Below, one piece after another: positions 1-8,092 of a stretch of 56,932 nucleotides of DNA. The first letter of the stretch is position 1; every line of letters begins with the position of its first letter. Origin of the DNA: JBHENC01 sp051000345 (GTDB lineage: Bacteria; Acidobacteriota; Blastocatellia; Pyrinomonadales; Pyrinomonadaceae). Under the pieces are notes generated by a model that made no database searches, was not told the DNA's origin, and worked only from the letters and a program-made list of their open reading frames with translations. Location of the stretch: positions 1 through 56,932 of the forward strand of contig JBPCOJ010000066.1 in assembly GCA_051000345.1 (NCBI GenBank), given 5' to 3'. Position numbers and translations under genes: made by a program.

Positions 1-5
1 GCGCT

Positions 6-596
6 GTGAAGTTTGAGCGCGCGCGTCTCGGCTTCGATACTCAAGTATGGTCTCGCGTGTCTTCGGAGGTTGTCGCGGATTGCCGGGTCTTTCAAGTGCG
101 ACGCGATTTGAGCCGCAGCCCTTTAGATAATCGCGAACATGATTTTTATGTTCTCGAAGCGCCGGATTGGATAAATGTCGTTCCGTTGACGGTGAACAAT
201 GAAGTCGTGATGATCGAGCAGTACAGACACGGCACAAACTCCGTGACGCTGGAAATTCCGGGCGGCATGGTCGATGCTGGCGAGACACCCCAACGTGCTG
301 CCACGCGCGAACTGCTGGAAGAAACGGGCTATGCCGCGACAAGCGAAGTTTTATTTCTCGGCAAGACACGCCCGAATCCGGCGCTGCAAAACAATTGGAT
401 TCATACTTACCTTACGCGCAATGTTGAATTCAAAAGCGCGCCCGTGTTCGATTCGACAGAGCACACGAGCGTGCGGCTTGTGCCGATTAAAGACGTTCCT
501 GCTTTGATCGCGGACGGCATCATTGACCACGCGCTGGTCGTCGTCGGCTTTCACTTTCTATCACTGCACACGCAAGGATTCGTTCCAAACAAATAA
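6..596 (+). CDS. NUDIX hydrolase, ADP-ribose pyrophosphatase type
   Basis: About 196 residues with a complete Nudix box: the stretch starting GGMVDAGETPQRAATRE and continuing LLEETGY fits GX5EX7REUXEEXGU. Family members hydrolyse nucleoside diphosphates linked to another moiety; length and the region before the box (IEQYRHG, TLEIPGG) resemble the NudF/ADP-ribose pyrophosphatase group. The first in-window start is GTG at base 6, so the true start could lie upstream of the window. It is followed after 30 bases by the AtuA-like gene on the same strand. The Nudix assignment is certain; the substrate is inferred. Confidence 0.85.
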   Translation: MKFERARLGFDTQVWSRVSSEVVADCRVFQVRRDLSRSPLDNREHDFYVLEAPDWINVVPLTVNNEVVMIEQYRHGTNSVTLEIPGGMVDAGETPQRAATRELLEETGYAATSEVLFLGKTRPNPALQNNWIHTYLTRNVEFKSAPVFDSTEHTSVRLVPIKDVPALIADGIIDHALVVVGFHFLSLHTQGFVPNK

Positions 597-626
597 GCGT
601 TACTGACTATTTTCAAACTTCAACTT

Positions 627-974
627 ATGCGTATTCAATTAACGAAAATCGCGCACGCGCGTTCCGGCGATAAAGGTGATACGGCGAACGTCGGATTGAT
701 CGCCTTGCGCGAAGAATTTTATCCGCTGCTTCGTCGCTATGTCACAGCCGAACGCGTCAAGCAGCATTTCGCGGGCATTTGCCACGGCGAAGTCGAACGC
801 TTCGAGTTGCCCAATTTGCACGCGCTCAATTTCCTGCTGCACGAAAGTCTCGGCGGCGGCGGCACGCTTTCCCTCATGACGGACGCGCAGGGCAAAACCT
901 TTTCCACCGCGATGCTGCGCATGGAAATAGATGTGCCGGACGAGGAAGCGCGCTCTTTGAGTTTGTCGAGTTGA
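627..974 (+). CDS. AtuA-like ferredoxin-fold protein
   Basis: A 115-residue protein whose features (AHARSGDKGDTANVG near the N-terminus, then ERFELPNLHALNFLLHESLG) match the small domain found as the C-terminal part of AtuA/DUF1446 proteins, known from acyclic terpene and acyl-CoA catabolism. Here it stands alone, as it often does beside acyl-CoA enzymes. An enoyl-CoA hydratase and an epoxide-hydrolase-like gene follow on the same strand, which fits a lipid or isoprenoid breakdown context. No catalytic residues can be named. Function beyond family is unknown. Confidence 0.75.
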   Translation: MRIQLTKIAHARSGDKGDTANVGLIALREEFYPLLRRYVTAERVKQHFAGICHGEVERFELPNLHALNFLLHESLGGGGTLSLMTDAQGKTFSTAMLRMEIDVPDEEARSLSLSS

Positions 975-1058
975 TAGACATTTGCCCGCAACGGTAGCGG
1001 GATTGCCGGTTCGTGTTGTTATCAAGATATAAGCGTGGGCGTTGAAGGCAGCAATTGA

Positions 1059-1973
1059 ATGAGTTTTCTGTTTCCAGACATTGATGCGCCCGTTCGCCAC
1101 GATTACGCGCGCGTGAACGGCGTCACCTTGCACTATGCGGAAAGCACGGGAGCCGTCGGCGAGGGCGCTAAACGGCTCGTTATTTTGCTGCATGGCTTTC
1201 CAGAGTGCTGGTATTCATGGCGGCATCAATTAAAGGCGCTCGGCAATGATTATCACATCGTTGCAGTGGACATGCGCGGCTATAATGTGAGCGATAAGCC
1301 TGCACGCATCGACGATTACAGGATGGATGCGCTCGTCGGTGATGTCGTCGGCTTAATAGATTATTTCGGCGCGAAGGATGCCGCCATCGTCGGCCACGAT
1401 TGGGGCGCAGCCGTCGCATGGGCTGTTGCACAAACTTATCCAGAACGGGTGTGGAAGCTCGCCGCGCTGCAAGTTCCGCCCATCGCGGCATGGATCAGGA
1501 ACATGACATTCGAGCAGGCTTGGCGTAGCTGGTACATGCTCTTTTTTCAGTTGCCGCAAGTGCCTGAATGGTTTATCAGCGCTAACGATTTCGCAACGCT
1601 TCGGCGCACCTTCAAACAAACCGCAACTCGTCCCGGCACATTCACAGATACGGACATCGCTATCTATAAACAGGCCATGCGGGAGCCGAATGCTTTGACC
1701 TGCGCGATTAATTATTACCGCGCAAACTTTGCCGCGCTGTTTCTGCGCCGCAGTGAATCGCAGCGCGCAAATAACAAACGCATACGAGTGCCGACGCTTT
1801 TTATCTACGGTGAAAGGGATTTTGCGATCTTGCCGGAAACCGTGCGCGGTGTCGCAAGATTCGTCGATGCGCCGTATCGTGAAGTGCGTATTCCGACGAG
1901 CGGTCATTGGGTGCAGCAGGAAGCCTTCGCGGAAGTAAACAATGCTCTCGCGGATTTTCTAAAGGCCATTTGA
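1059..1973 (+). CDS. alpha/beta hydrolase, epoxide hydrolase-like
   Basis: 304 residues of the alpha/beta-hydrolase fold. The oxyanion motif HGFPE is at about residues 45-49 and the nucleophile elbow GHDWGA at 112-117, placing Asp114 as nucleophile, as in epoxide hydrolases and haloalkane dehalogenases rather than serine esterases. The late SGHWVQQE supplies the catalytic His. The HGFPE form with a WYSWRHQ continuation favours epoxide hydrolase. Probably cytosolic; no signal peptide. It lies between the AtuA-like gene and an enoyl-CoA hydratase on the same strand. Confidence 0.85.
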   Translation: MSFLFPDIDAPVRHDYARVNGVTLHYAESTGAVGEGAKRLVILLHGFPECWYSWRHQLKALGNDYHIVAVDMRGYNVSDKPARIDDYRMDALVGDVVGLIDYFGAKDAAIVGHDWGAAVAWAVAQTYPERVWKLAALQVPPIAAWIRNMTFEQAWRSWYMLFFQLPQVPEWFISANDFATLRRTFKQTATRPGTFTDTDIAIYKQAMREPNALTCAINYYRANFAALFLRRSESQRANNKRIRVPTLFIYGERDFAILPETVRGVARFVDAPYREVRIPTSGHWVQQEAFAEVNNALADFLKAI

Positions 1974-2029
1974 ATACTGTGGAACCCGCTTGAATATAAA
2001 AACGCGCGCTTGCGATGACGTAGAACGAA

Positions 2030-2803
2030 ATGGCGAACGAAAACAAAGAAGTAACTTATACACTTGAGGGAAGCGTTGCGCTCATCACGCTTAATCGTCC
2101 CGATAAACGCAACGCTTTGAATGATGCGCTCATCGGCGGCCTCAAACATTCGCTCCATCGAGCGAACGAAAACGAAGCCGTGCGCGTTATCGTCATCACG
2201 GGCGCGGGCGCGGATTTTTGTTCGGGCGCAGACCTTTCGTCGCTGCAGAAAATATCCGAAGCTTCCGTGATGGAAAATCTCGAAGACGCGAAGTCGTTGA
2301 TGGAACTCTTCGCTTTGATTCGCCGCGTGAGTGTGCCTGTGGTCGCGGCGGTGCGCGGGCGTGCGCTGGCGGGCGGATGCGGCCTCGCCACAGCGTGCGA
2401 TCTGGTGCTCGCAACGGCTTCGGCGCGCTTCGGCTACCCGGAAGTGAAAATCGGTTTTGTGCCTGCGATGGTGATGGCGATTTTGCGCCGCAACGTCTCG
2501 GAGAAACGCGCCTTTGAACTCATCACGCGCGGCGCGGAAATCGGCGCGCAGGAAGCCGAACGTCTCGGCCTCGTCAATCGCGTCTTCGATGATGAAACTT
2601 TTGAAGCGCAGATAGAATCATATGTTGCGGCCTTTGAAAAAGTGAGCCGCTCCGCCGTGATTCTCTCGAAGCGATTGCTTTACAACATGGACGGCATGAC
2701 GTTCGACACGGCGCTCGAAGCGGGCGTCGATGTCAACACCATCGCGCGCATGACAGATGATTGCCAGCAGGGAATCAATCGCTTTCTGAAAAAGCAGCGT
2801 TGA
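2030..2803 (+). CDS. enoyl-CoA hydratase/isomerase family protein
   Basis: 257 residues, the usual length of a crotonase-fold protein. The N-terminal LNRPDKRNAL, the oxyanion-hole segment ADFCSGADLSSL and the CoA-binding GRALAGGCGLATACDL are all present; the later PEVKIGF matches the region of the second catalytic acid. Typical members hydrate or isomerise enoyl-CoA thioesters in fatty-acid or amino-acid breakdown. Last gene of the rightward group 6-2803; it converges on the glycosyltransferase with only 18 bases between stop codons. Confidence 0.85.
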   Translation: MANENKEVTYTLEGSVALITLNRPDKRNALNDALIGGLKHSLHRANENEAVRVIVITGAGADFCSGADLSSLQKISEASVMENLEDAKSLMELFALIRRVSVPVVAAVRGRALAGGCGLATACDLVLATASARFGYPEVKIGFVPAMVMAILRRNVSEKRAFELITRGAEIGAQEAERLGLVNRVFDDETFEAQIESYVAAFEKVSRSAVILSKRLLYNMDGMTFDTALEAGVDVNTIARMTDDCQQGINRFLKKQR

Positions 2804-2821
2804 TTCATAACGCAATTTTGT

Positions 2822-4459
2822 TCACCGGCGCGTAACGGAAACAACGTATGTTTCTATGCCGGGCGTGCTGACGGAAAAATGTTCGCCTAATTGATAACCT
2901 TTAGCCGTTAAAGTCTTGAGCGGCGGCTTTTCCGTGTCCCACGAAGCGGCGCGAAACGCGACCCAAAAATGTTCTTCTGTGAGAGCGTCGATGTTCTTCA
3001 CCGCCACGCCGTCAAAGCGTCTCGGCAAAAAATAGACTGCGTCTTCGGTTAGTCCCGCAACACCTTTGATTACGCTGACCTGAAATTCCTTATCCTTTAT
3101 CGAGTCCAAAGAAAACCAGATGCTGTAGGCAACAGCGTCTTCAAAAGCGTAAACATTAACCACCTCGTCGCGGGATGTTTCCGCTCTTATCATCTCTCGT
3201 GTCAACGGCTCCCACGCGCACCATGAATAAGTTGTGCGGCTTCCAACAAGCGAAACCGCTGCGGCGAGAACGATCCAGAATCCGATTAAGAAAAGCAGCG
3301 TGATTCTGAGCCACTGTTGATGCAGACGGCGCAAGGAAACAGCCGCGAGAATTAAATGCGGCACGACCATTATAATCAAATGGCGTGTACCCCAGACAGA
3401 CTGCGGCAGTATTTGGCTGGCGATGAACGCGATTACAATCGGCAGAAACGAAGCGCTGAAAAGCCAAAAGAAAATTCTTCGTTGCCCGGTCTGTTCCTTA
3501 TCCTTCATGCGCGAATGTCTGAGGACATGCCACATGAATAAAAGTATCGGAACATCGAGCAGCAGCAGTAGCGCGTAAGGCGAAAACCAGAGTAGATAAA
3601 GCGGCTCGTAATTGATGTGGCGCGCGTAAAGCGGCTCACTGAGCGTGACGTAATCCCGAAGAACGCCGACTAAATTCGGGCGCGGCGTGCCGAAAAGATT
3701 TTGATCGAGTCCCTTGCCGCTTTCCGAATTGTGCGCGACGGCATAAAGCCAAGGGCTGAAGGAAACGATCAGAACGACAATCATCGCTGAACACAAACGA
3801 AGCCTTTGCCGCATCCAAATGGACACGTAAACGAGTTCGACGCCGATTACCATCCAACCGTAATAATGCGTGTAGATGAGTAGCAGATTAAAGGCGCATA
3901 GAGCTACCGGAAATTTCTTCGCGGGCGCTTCGGTATGAATGAATCTGATGAAGAAAAGGAACGACCAGAGCGAGAGAAACAATAGCAAGCTGTACATGCG
4001 CAGTTCTTGCGCGTACTTGATCAAGTGGCCGTTGACAGCCATTAAGAACAGCGCGAGATTGATCGCGGCGCTCCCCAGATGCAACTCACGGCAGAGAAGA
4101 TATAACGGCAGCACCGCCGCGATTGCCATGAGAGCCGGAAACAATCTCAACCAGAGCAGCGATTCTCCGCCGAGCGCGATCCACGCTTTCAGCAGCAAGT
4201 AAAATAACGGTGGATGGATAAGGTCTGCGGCCACGAAGCCGATCATACCGAGCCAATCGTGACGCGCGGCATGAACGCTGAAAATTTCATCGAACCACAA
4301 ACACGAGTCCGTCAAATGCCAGAGCCGCAGCGCAGCATATAGCGCAAAAGCCGACGCGAACACAGCCCAAGCCACTTTGTTGAAAACAAACGATTCCGCT
4401 TTGTTGAAGCTCGATGCGCGCGGGTTAGATTCGATTTCTGGCACGCTGCTTTTCTCCAT
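2822..4459 (-). CDS. GT39-type membrane glycosyltransferase
   Basis: 545 residues, strongly hydrophobic with roughly ten or more membrane segments. The first loop carries WFDEIFSV (Asp57-Glu58) after a TM helix and then HPPLFYLLLKAW and LRLFPAL, the pattern of the ArnT/PMT-type GT39 (PMT_2) family, where the loop acid binds the lipid-phosphate sugar donor. Expected to transfer a sugar from a polyprenyl phosphate on the outer face of the cytoplasmic membrane. Acceptor unknown. Transcribed alone; upstream is an intergenic stretch of about 115 bases. Confidence 0.8.
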   Translation of the reverse strand: MEKSSVPEIESNPRASSFNKAESFVFNKVAWAVFASAFALYAALRLWHLTDSCLWFDEIFSVHAARHDWLGMIGFVAADLIHPPLFYLLLKAWIALGGESLLWLRLFPALMAIAAVLPLYLLCRELHLGSAAINLALFLMAVNGHLIKYAQELRMYSLLLFLSLWSFLFFIRFIHTEAPAKKFPVALCAFNLLLIYTHYYGWMVIGVELVYVSIWMRQRLRLCSAMIVVLIVSFSPWLYAVAHNSESGKGLDQNLFGTPRPNLVGVLRDYVTLSEPLYARHINYEPLYLLWFSPYALLLLLDVPILLFMWHVLRHSRMKDKEQTGQRRIFFWLFSASFLPIVIAFIASQILPQSVWGTRHLIIMVVPHLILAAVSLRRLHQQWLRITLLFLIGFWIVLAAAVSLVGSRTTYSWCAWEPLTREMIRAETSRDEVVNVYAFEDAVAYSIWFSLDSIKDKEFQVSVIKGVAGLTEDAVYFLPRRFDGVAVKNIDALTEEHFWVAFRAASWDTEKPPLKTLTAKGYQLGEHFSVSTPGIETYVVSVTRR

Positions 4460-4573
4460 GTGCGATTAGAAATGCTATTGATGCGTCCGTCTGGTGCGTC
4501 GTATCGAATCGAGTGATGAATTACTTTGAGACGCGACTTAGCTCAATCGTTCGCGTGCTCTGTTCGTTTGAAA

Positions 4574-5191
4574 TTACCTTTCATGTATGCGAAGGAATTT
4601 GACGGCACACGCGAGAACCGTCTCTCCAACGCCGTTCACCAGCCCGATGCCGAGAGCTTCAGCGGCTGTTAAGCGTTTTGCCGTCGTGAATATTTCAAGA
4701 GCGCTATCAGCGCCGACGAGACGCGGCAAACGCTGTGTGCCGCCCCACCCTGTGATGATGCCGAGTCGCGCGCCCGGATGAGCGAAGACGGCATCGTGCG
4801 AAGCGCAGCGAAAGTCACAGGCAAGCGCGAGATCGAGACCGCCGCCCATGCAGTAGCCGTTGATGGCAGCGATGGTCAATTGCGAAGCGTCGGCGATTTT
4901 TTGAAAAAGACGCTGTCCGCGCAACGCAAATTCTTTTGCCGTCGCGGGCGTGAGGCACGCGAGTTCGCGTATGTCTGCGCCGGAAGCAAACGCGTCTTCG
5001 GTGCCAGTGAAAATTATTGAAGTGATGTCAGAGTGTTGAATGAGTTCGTCAACGGCTTTGTTGAGTGCTTCGAGCGTGGCGACGGAAAGCGGATTGCGTT
5101 CGGCGGGACGATTGAGGCGAACAATGGCGAGAGACGATTTACGAATCTCTACGACGACACGCTCGCGCTCGTCTTGCGCGGAACGAATCAT
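4574..5191 (-). CDS. short enoyl-CoA hydratase-like protein in mutase operon
   Basis: 205 residues of crotonase fold: IVRLNRPAERNPLS, FASGADIREL (oxyanion hole) and NGYCMGGGLDLALACD, then HPGARLGIITGWGGTQRL with the catalytic acid region. It is about 50 residues shorter than typical crotonases and ends shortly after the LTAAEALGIGLVN segment, so the C-terminal trimerisation helices are mostly missing. The start overlaps the stop of the B12-binding mutase subunit by 4 bases, indicating translational coupling. Could be a truncated but functional partner or a decaying gene. Confidence 0.8.
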   Translation of the reverse strand: MIRSAQDERERVVVEIRKSSLAIVRLNRPAERNPLSVATLEALNKAVDELIQHSDITSIIFTGTEDAFASGADIRELACLTPATAKEFALRGQRLFQKIADASQLTIAAINGYCMGGGLDLALACDFRCASHDAVFAHPGARLGIITGWGGTQRLPRLVGADSALEIFTTAKRLTAAEALGIGLVNGVGETVLACAVKFLRIHER

Positions 5192-5592
5192 GCGCGTTGG
5201 GCGGCGTGCTCGCGTAGGAATTTCACGATGTCTTCGGTGGATGTGCCGGGCAGGAAAACTTCCGCGACGCCCTGTTCCTTAAGACGCGGCACGTCTTCTT
5301 CGGGAATGATGCCGCCGACAAGCACAAGACAATCATCCATTCCGCGCTCACGAAGCAGGGAAACGATGCGCGGGCATAAAGTGTTATGCGCGCCGCTCAA
5401 GATCGAAATGCCGACGGCATCAACGTCTTCCTGAAGCGCGGCGGCGGCAATCATTTCCGGCGTCTGGCGCAAGCCCGTATAGATGACTTCCATTCCGGCA
5501 TCCCGAAGCGCGCGCGCGATCACCTTCGCGCCGCGATCATGTCCGTCCAAACCGGGTTTAGCAACGAGCACTCGAATTTTTCGTTCAGACAT
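5188..5592 (-). CDS. methylmalonyl-CoA mutase, cobalamin-binding subunit
   Basis: 134 residues forming a stand-alone B12-binding domain: KPGLDGHDRGAKVIARAL contains the DxHxxG motif whose His replaces the lower cobalamin ligand, followed by VGISILSGAH and LVGGIIPEED, typical of mutase C-terminal domains. Together with the product of 5684-7366 it would interconvert methylmalonyl-CoA and succinyl-CoA. The split two-gene arrangement differs from the fused animal and E. coli enzymes. It sits between the large subunit (92-base gap with repeats) and the short enoyl-CoA hydratase (4-base overlap). Confidence 0.92.
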   Translation of the reverse strand: MSERKIRVLVAKPGLDGHDRGAKVIARALRDAGMEVIYTGLRQTPEMIAAAALQEDVDAVGISILSGAHNTLCPRIVSLLRERGMDDCLVLVGGIIPEEDVPRLKEQGVAEVFLPGTSTEDIVKFLREHAAQRA

Positions 5593-5593
5593 A

Positions 5594-5675
5594 AAGTAGA
5601 TGTTTGATGTTAGATGCTGGATGTTAGACAGTACAGTATTTTGATTTTACCGACATCTGACATCCGGTATATAAC
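5594..5675. repeat. ATGTTAGATG-type short repeats in mutase operon gap
   Basis: The gap between the two mutase subunits holds several copies of GATGTTAGATG-like words (for example GATGTTAGATGCTGGATGTT) and, further right, inverted counterparts (ACATCTGACATCC, AACATCT). The two arms could pair into an imperfect hairpin in the mRNA between the subunit genes. Function unknown. Confidence 0.5.
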
Positions 5676-5683
5676 ATCTGCTT

Positions 5684-7366
5684 TCAGAATGCGGGTTCTT
5701 CATATAGGCCGTAAACGTCGCGCAGTGCGTCGCAGATTTCGCCGAGAGTAGCGTAGGCACGCACGGCTTCGATGGTCGCGGGCATGGTGTTATCGTTGGC
5801 CTGCGCTGCGAGTTTCAGTTTATCGAGAGCGATTGTGACAGCACCCGCGTCTCTTTGCGCGCGTGTTATTTCGAGTCGCTCTACTTGCTGGTCACGCACG
5901 CCTTCGGCGATGACGAGAACAGGGATTTCCGATGCTTCGGATGGCATTCTGTATTTATTGACGCCGACGATTATTTGTTCGCCGCGCTCGACGGCCTTTT
6001 GATATTGATACGCGGATTCCTGAATCTCGCGTTGCGGAAATCCCTTTTCGATGGCTTCGACCATGCCGCCCATCGCGTCTATCTTGGCGAAGTAATCGAG
6101 CGCTTCGTCTTCCATGCGCTTCGTCAAAGCTTCGAGAAAATATGAGCCGCCGAGCGGGTCAATGGTGTTCACGACGCCTGTTTCTTCGGCGATGATTTGC
6201 TGCGTGCGGAGTGCAATGAGAGCTGCGCGATCCGTCGGCAGGGAAAGCGCTTCATCGTAAGCGTCTGTGTGCAAGCTGTTCGTGCCGCCGAGCACGCCCG
6301 CGAGCGCTTGGATGGCGACGCGCACGATGTTGTTCAAAGGTTGCTGGACGGTCAAGGAGACGCCTGCGGTCTGCGTGTGAAAGCGTAGCTGCCAAGTCTT
6401 TTCGCTTTTCGCATTAAACCTTTCGCGCATCATTCGCGCCCAGATTCTTCTTGCGGCGCGGTACTTCGCAATCTCTTCAAAAAAATCGTTGTGCGCGTTG
6501 AAGAAAAAGGAAACGCGCGGCACGAATTCGTCAACGTCAAGACCTGCTTCAACGCCCCATTGAACGTATTCGATGCCGTCGCGCAAAGTGAATGCGAGTT
6601 CCTGCGCGGCAGATGATCCGGCTTCGCGTATGTGATAGCCGCTGACGGAAATCGGGTTATAGCGCGGAACACTTCGTGTGCAGAACTCGAAGGTGTCCGT
6701 CACTAATTTCATCGCCGGACGAATCGGGTAAATCCATTCCTTCTGCGCGATGTATTCCTTCAAAATATCGTTTTGCAGCGTGCCGGAAATCTTGCGCCAA
6801 TCCGCGCCCTGCTTTTCTGCGACAACCAAATACATCGCCAGCAGAACGGATGCGGGTGCGTTGATTGTTTGCGACACGGTGACTTCTTCGAGCGGGATGC
6901 CGTCGAAGAGAACTTCCATGTCCGCGAGCGACGAAACGGCGACGCCGCACTTGCCGACTTCGCCTTCCGAGAGAATGGAATCTGCATCGTAGCCCATTAA
7001 GGTCGGCAAATCGTAGGCGACGGAGAGACCTGTTTGGCCTTGGCTCGTTAAATATTTGAAGCGCGCGTTGGTTTCTTCGGGCGTGCCGAAGCCTGCGAAC
7101 TGCCGCATCGTCCAGAGCTTGCCGCGATAGCCCGTCGGGTGTATGCCGCGCGTGTAGGGAAATTCGCCGGGAAAGGAAGTGTCGTTTTCAAAGTCTATAT
7201 TATTCGTGTCGGCGGGCGTGTACAGGCGATTCATTTCTTCGAGCGAAACGCTCTCGAATTTTTTCTTGCGTTCGGGACGAGCGCGCAGCACGGGCGCAAG
7301 CGTTTCCTGCTCCCAACGCTCGACGGCGGCTTGCTCAAGTGATGCAATATCTTTTGTTTCAGGCAT
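5684..7366 (-). CDS. methylmalonyl-CoA mutase, large (substrate-binding) subunit
   Basis: 560 residues from the chosen ATG (a GTG 42 bases upstream is also open; the ATG is preceded by GGGAGA). The substrate-binding TIM barrel is recognisable from FPGEFPYTRGIHPTGYRGK, RQFAGFGTPEETNARFKYL, GLSVAYDLPTLMGYD and FHTQTAGVSLTVQQPLNN. The C-terminal B12 domain is absent, being supplied by the separate gene downstream. The pair acts in propionate or succinate metabolism in the cytoplasm. First gene of a leftward three-gene unit. Confidence 0.93.
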   Translation of the reverse strand: MPETKDIASLEQAAVERWEQETLAPVLRARPERKKKFESVSLEEMNRLYTPADTNNIDFENDTSFPGEFPYTRGIHPTGYRGKLWTMRQFAGFGTPEETNARFKYLTSQGQTGLSVAYDLPTLMGYDADSILSEGEVGKCGVAVSSLADMEVLFDGIPLEEVTVSQTINAPASVLLAMYLVVAEKQGADWRKISGTLQNDILKEYIAQKEWIYPIRPAMKLVTDTFEFCTRSVPRYNPISVSGYHIREAGSSAAQELAFTLRDGIEYVQWGVEAGLDVDEFVPRVSFFFNAHNDFFEEIAKYRAARRIWARMMRERFNAKSEKTWQLRFHTQTAGVSLTVQQPLNNIVRVAIQALAGVLGGTNSLHTDAYDEALSLPTDRAALIALRTQQIIAEETGVVNTIDPLGGSYFLEALTKRMEDEALDYFAKIDAMGGMVEAIEKGFPQREIQESAYQYQKAVERGEQIIVGVNKYRMPSEASEIPVLVIAEGVRDQQVERLEITRAQRDAGAVTIALDKLKLAAQANDNTMPATIEAVRAYATLGEICDALRDVYGLYEEPAF

Positions 7367-7530
7367 GGCGCTTTTCAGTCTCCCGTGAAGCACAAACGCG
7401 TGCGGCACACAAAGCGAAATGATAGTTAATGTAAAGGTAACTTGAGAGCGATAGTAGTTGACGCGTTAAGCGAGTGTCAACCGCATGTTAAGCACGCATT
7501 ACAGTCTTTCTTCCAAATTAAAAGAGAAGT

Positions 7531-7561
7531 GCGCGGCGGCGTTTCTTGTTCGCCGCCGCGC
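7531..7561 (-). terminator. GC-rich hairpin, possible terminator
   Basis: An 11-bp perfect stem (GCGCGGCGGCG pairing with CGCCGCCGCGC) with a 9-base loop lies about 110 bases downstream of the FtsL-like gene on the minus strand. On that strand it is followed by a T-rich stretch (CTTCTCTTTTAATTT), so it could end transcription of the 9473-7673 unit. Confidence 0.5.
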
Positions 7562-7672
7562 ATAAATGGCAGGCACTAAAAACCGGGCGGTGTCGAAGCG
7601 GGCAAACAAAGCAGTGTGCAAGCGGGCGGACGGAAATTTGTGTTGTTCAATAAGCAACAAAACAAGTGTCGC

Positions 7673-8092
7673 TTATTGAACGGGGACGACGATTTCGTTG
7701 GCGCGAACCATGTTGAGACGCGCGCGCGCTGCCGATTCGATGGCGCGCGAGTCCGTCTTCAAACGGCGCACTTCCGTTTCGAGCGCCGCGTTGCCGTTGC
7801 GCAACTGCTCGACATCTGTGCTGGCCTTTTCGTATGTCTGCGAAGCCGTGCGCATCTCCGCCTGCGCGCGTATGTTGACGCTCACGCACAAAGCGAAGGT
7901 TGCGAGAATTATCATCCCGAAAATTACCCACGAGGGAACCATCCCGCCGCGCTTGCGGACTTCCGTGCGCGTGCCGACGATGTCGCGTGAAAGCGAACGC
8001 GCGCCTTCGTGTGTGAACTGGGGAACGGCGCGGGCTGTGACTTGTTGCGCGCGCAGGCGATTATCAATCCAATAAGTATTTGCGGCCTTCAT
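7673..8092 (-). CDS. FtsL/DivIC-like septum protein
   Basis: 139 residues from an ATG with a good ribosome site (GGAGGTG). A basic cytoplasmic N-terminus is followed by one membrane segment (VPSWVIFGMIILATFALCVS) and then a heptad-rich coiled coil (roughly residues 85-125: YEKASTDVEQLRNGNAALETE). This layout is that of the bitopic divisome proteins FtsL, FtsB and DivIC, but these diverge too much to separate by eye. The start overlaps the end of the phosphohexomutase gene by 29 bases, so the two are co-transcribed. Confidence 0.6.
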   Translation of the reverse strand: MKAANTYWIDNRLRAQQVTARAVPQFTHEGARSLSRDIVGTRTEVRKRGGMVPSWVIFGMIILATFALCVSVNIRAQAEMRTASQTYEKASTDVEQLRNGNAALETEVRRLKTDSRAIESAARARLNMVRANEIVVPVQ

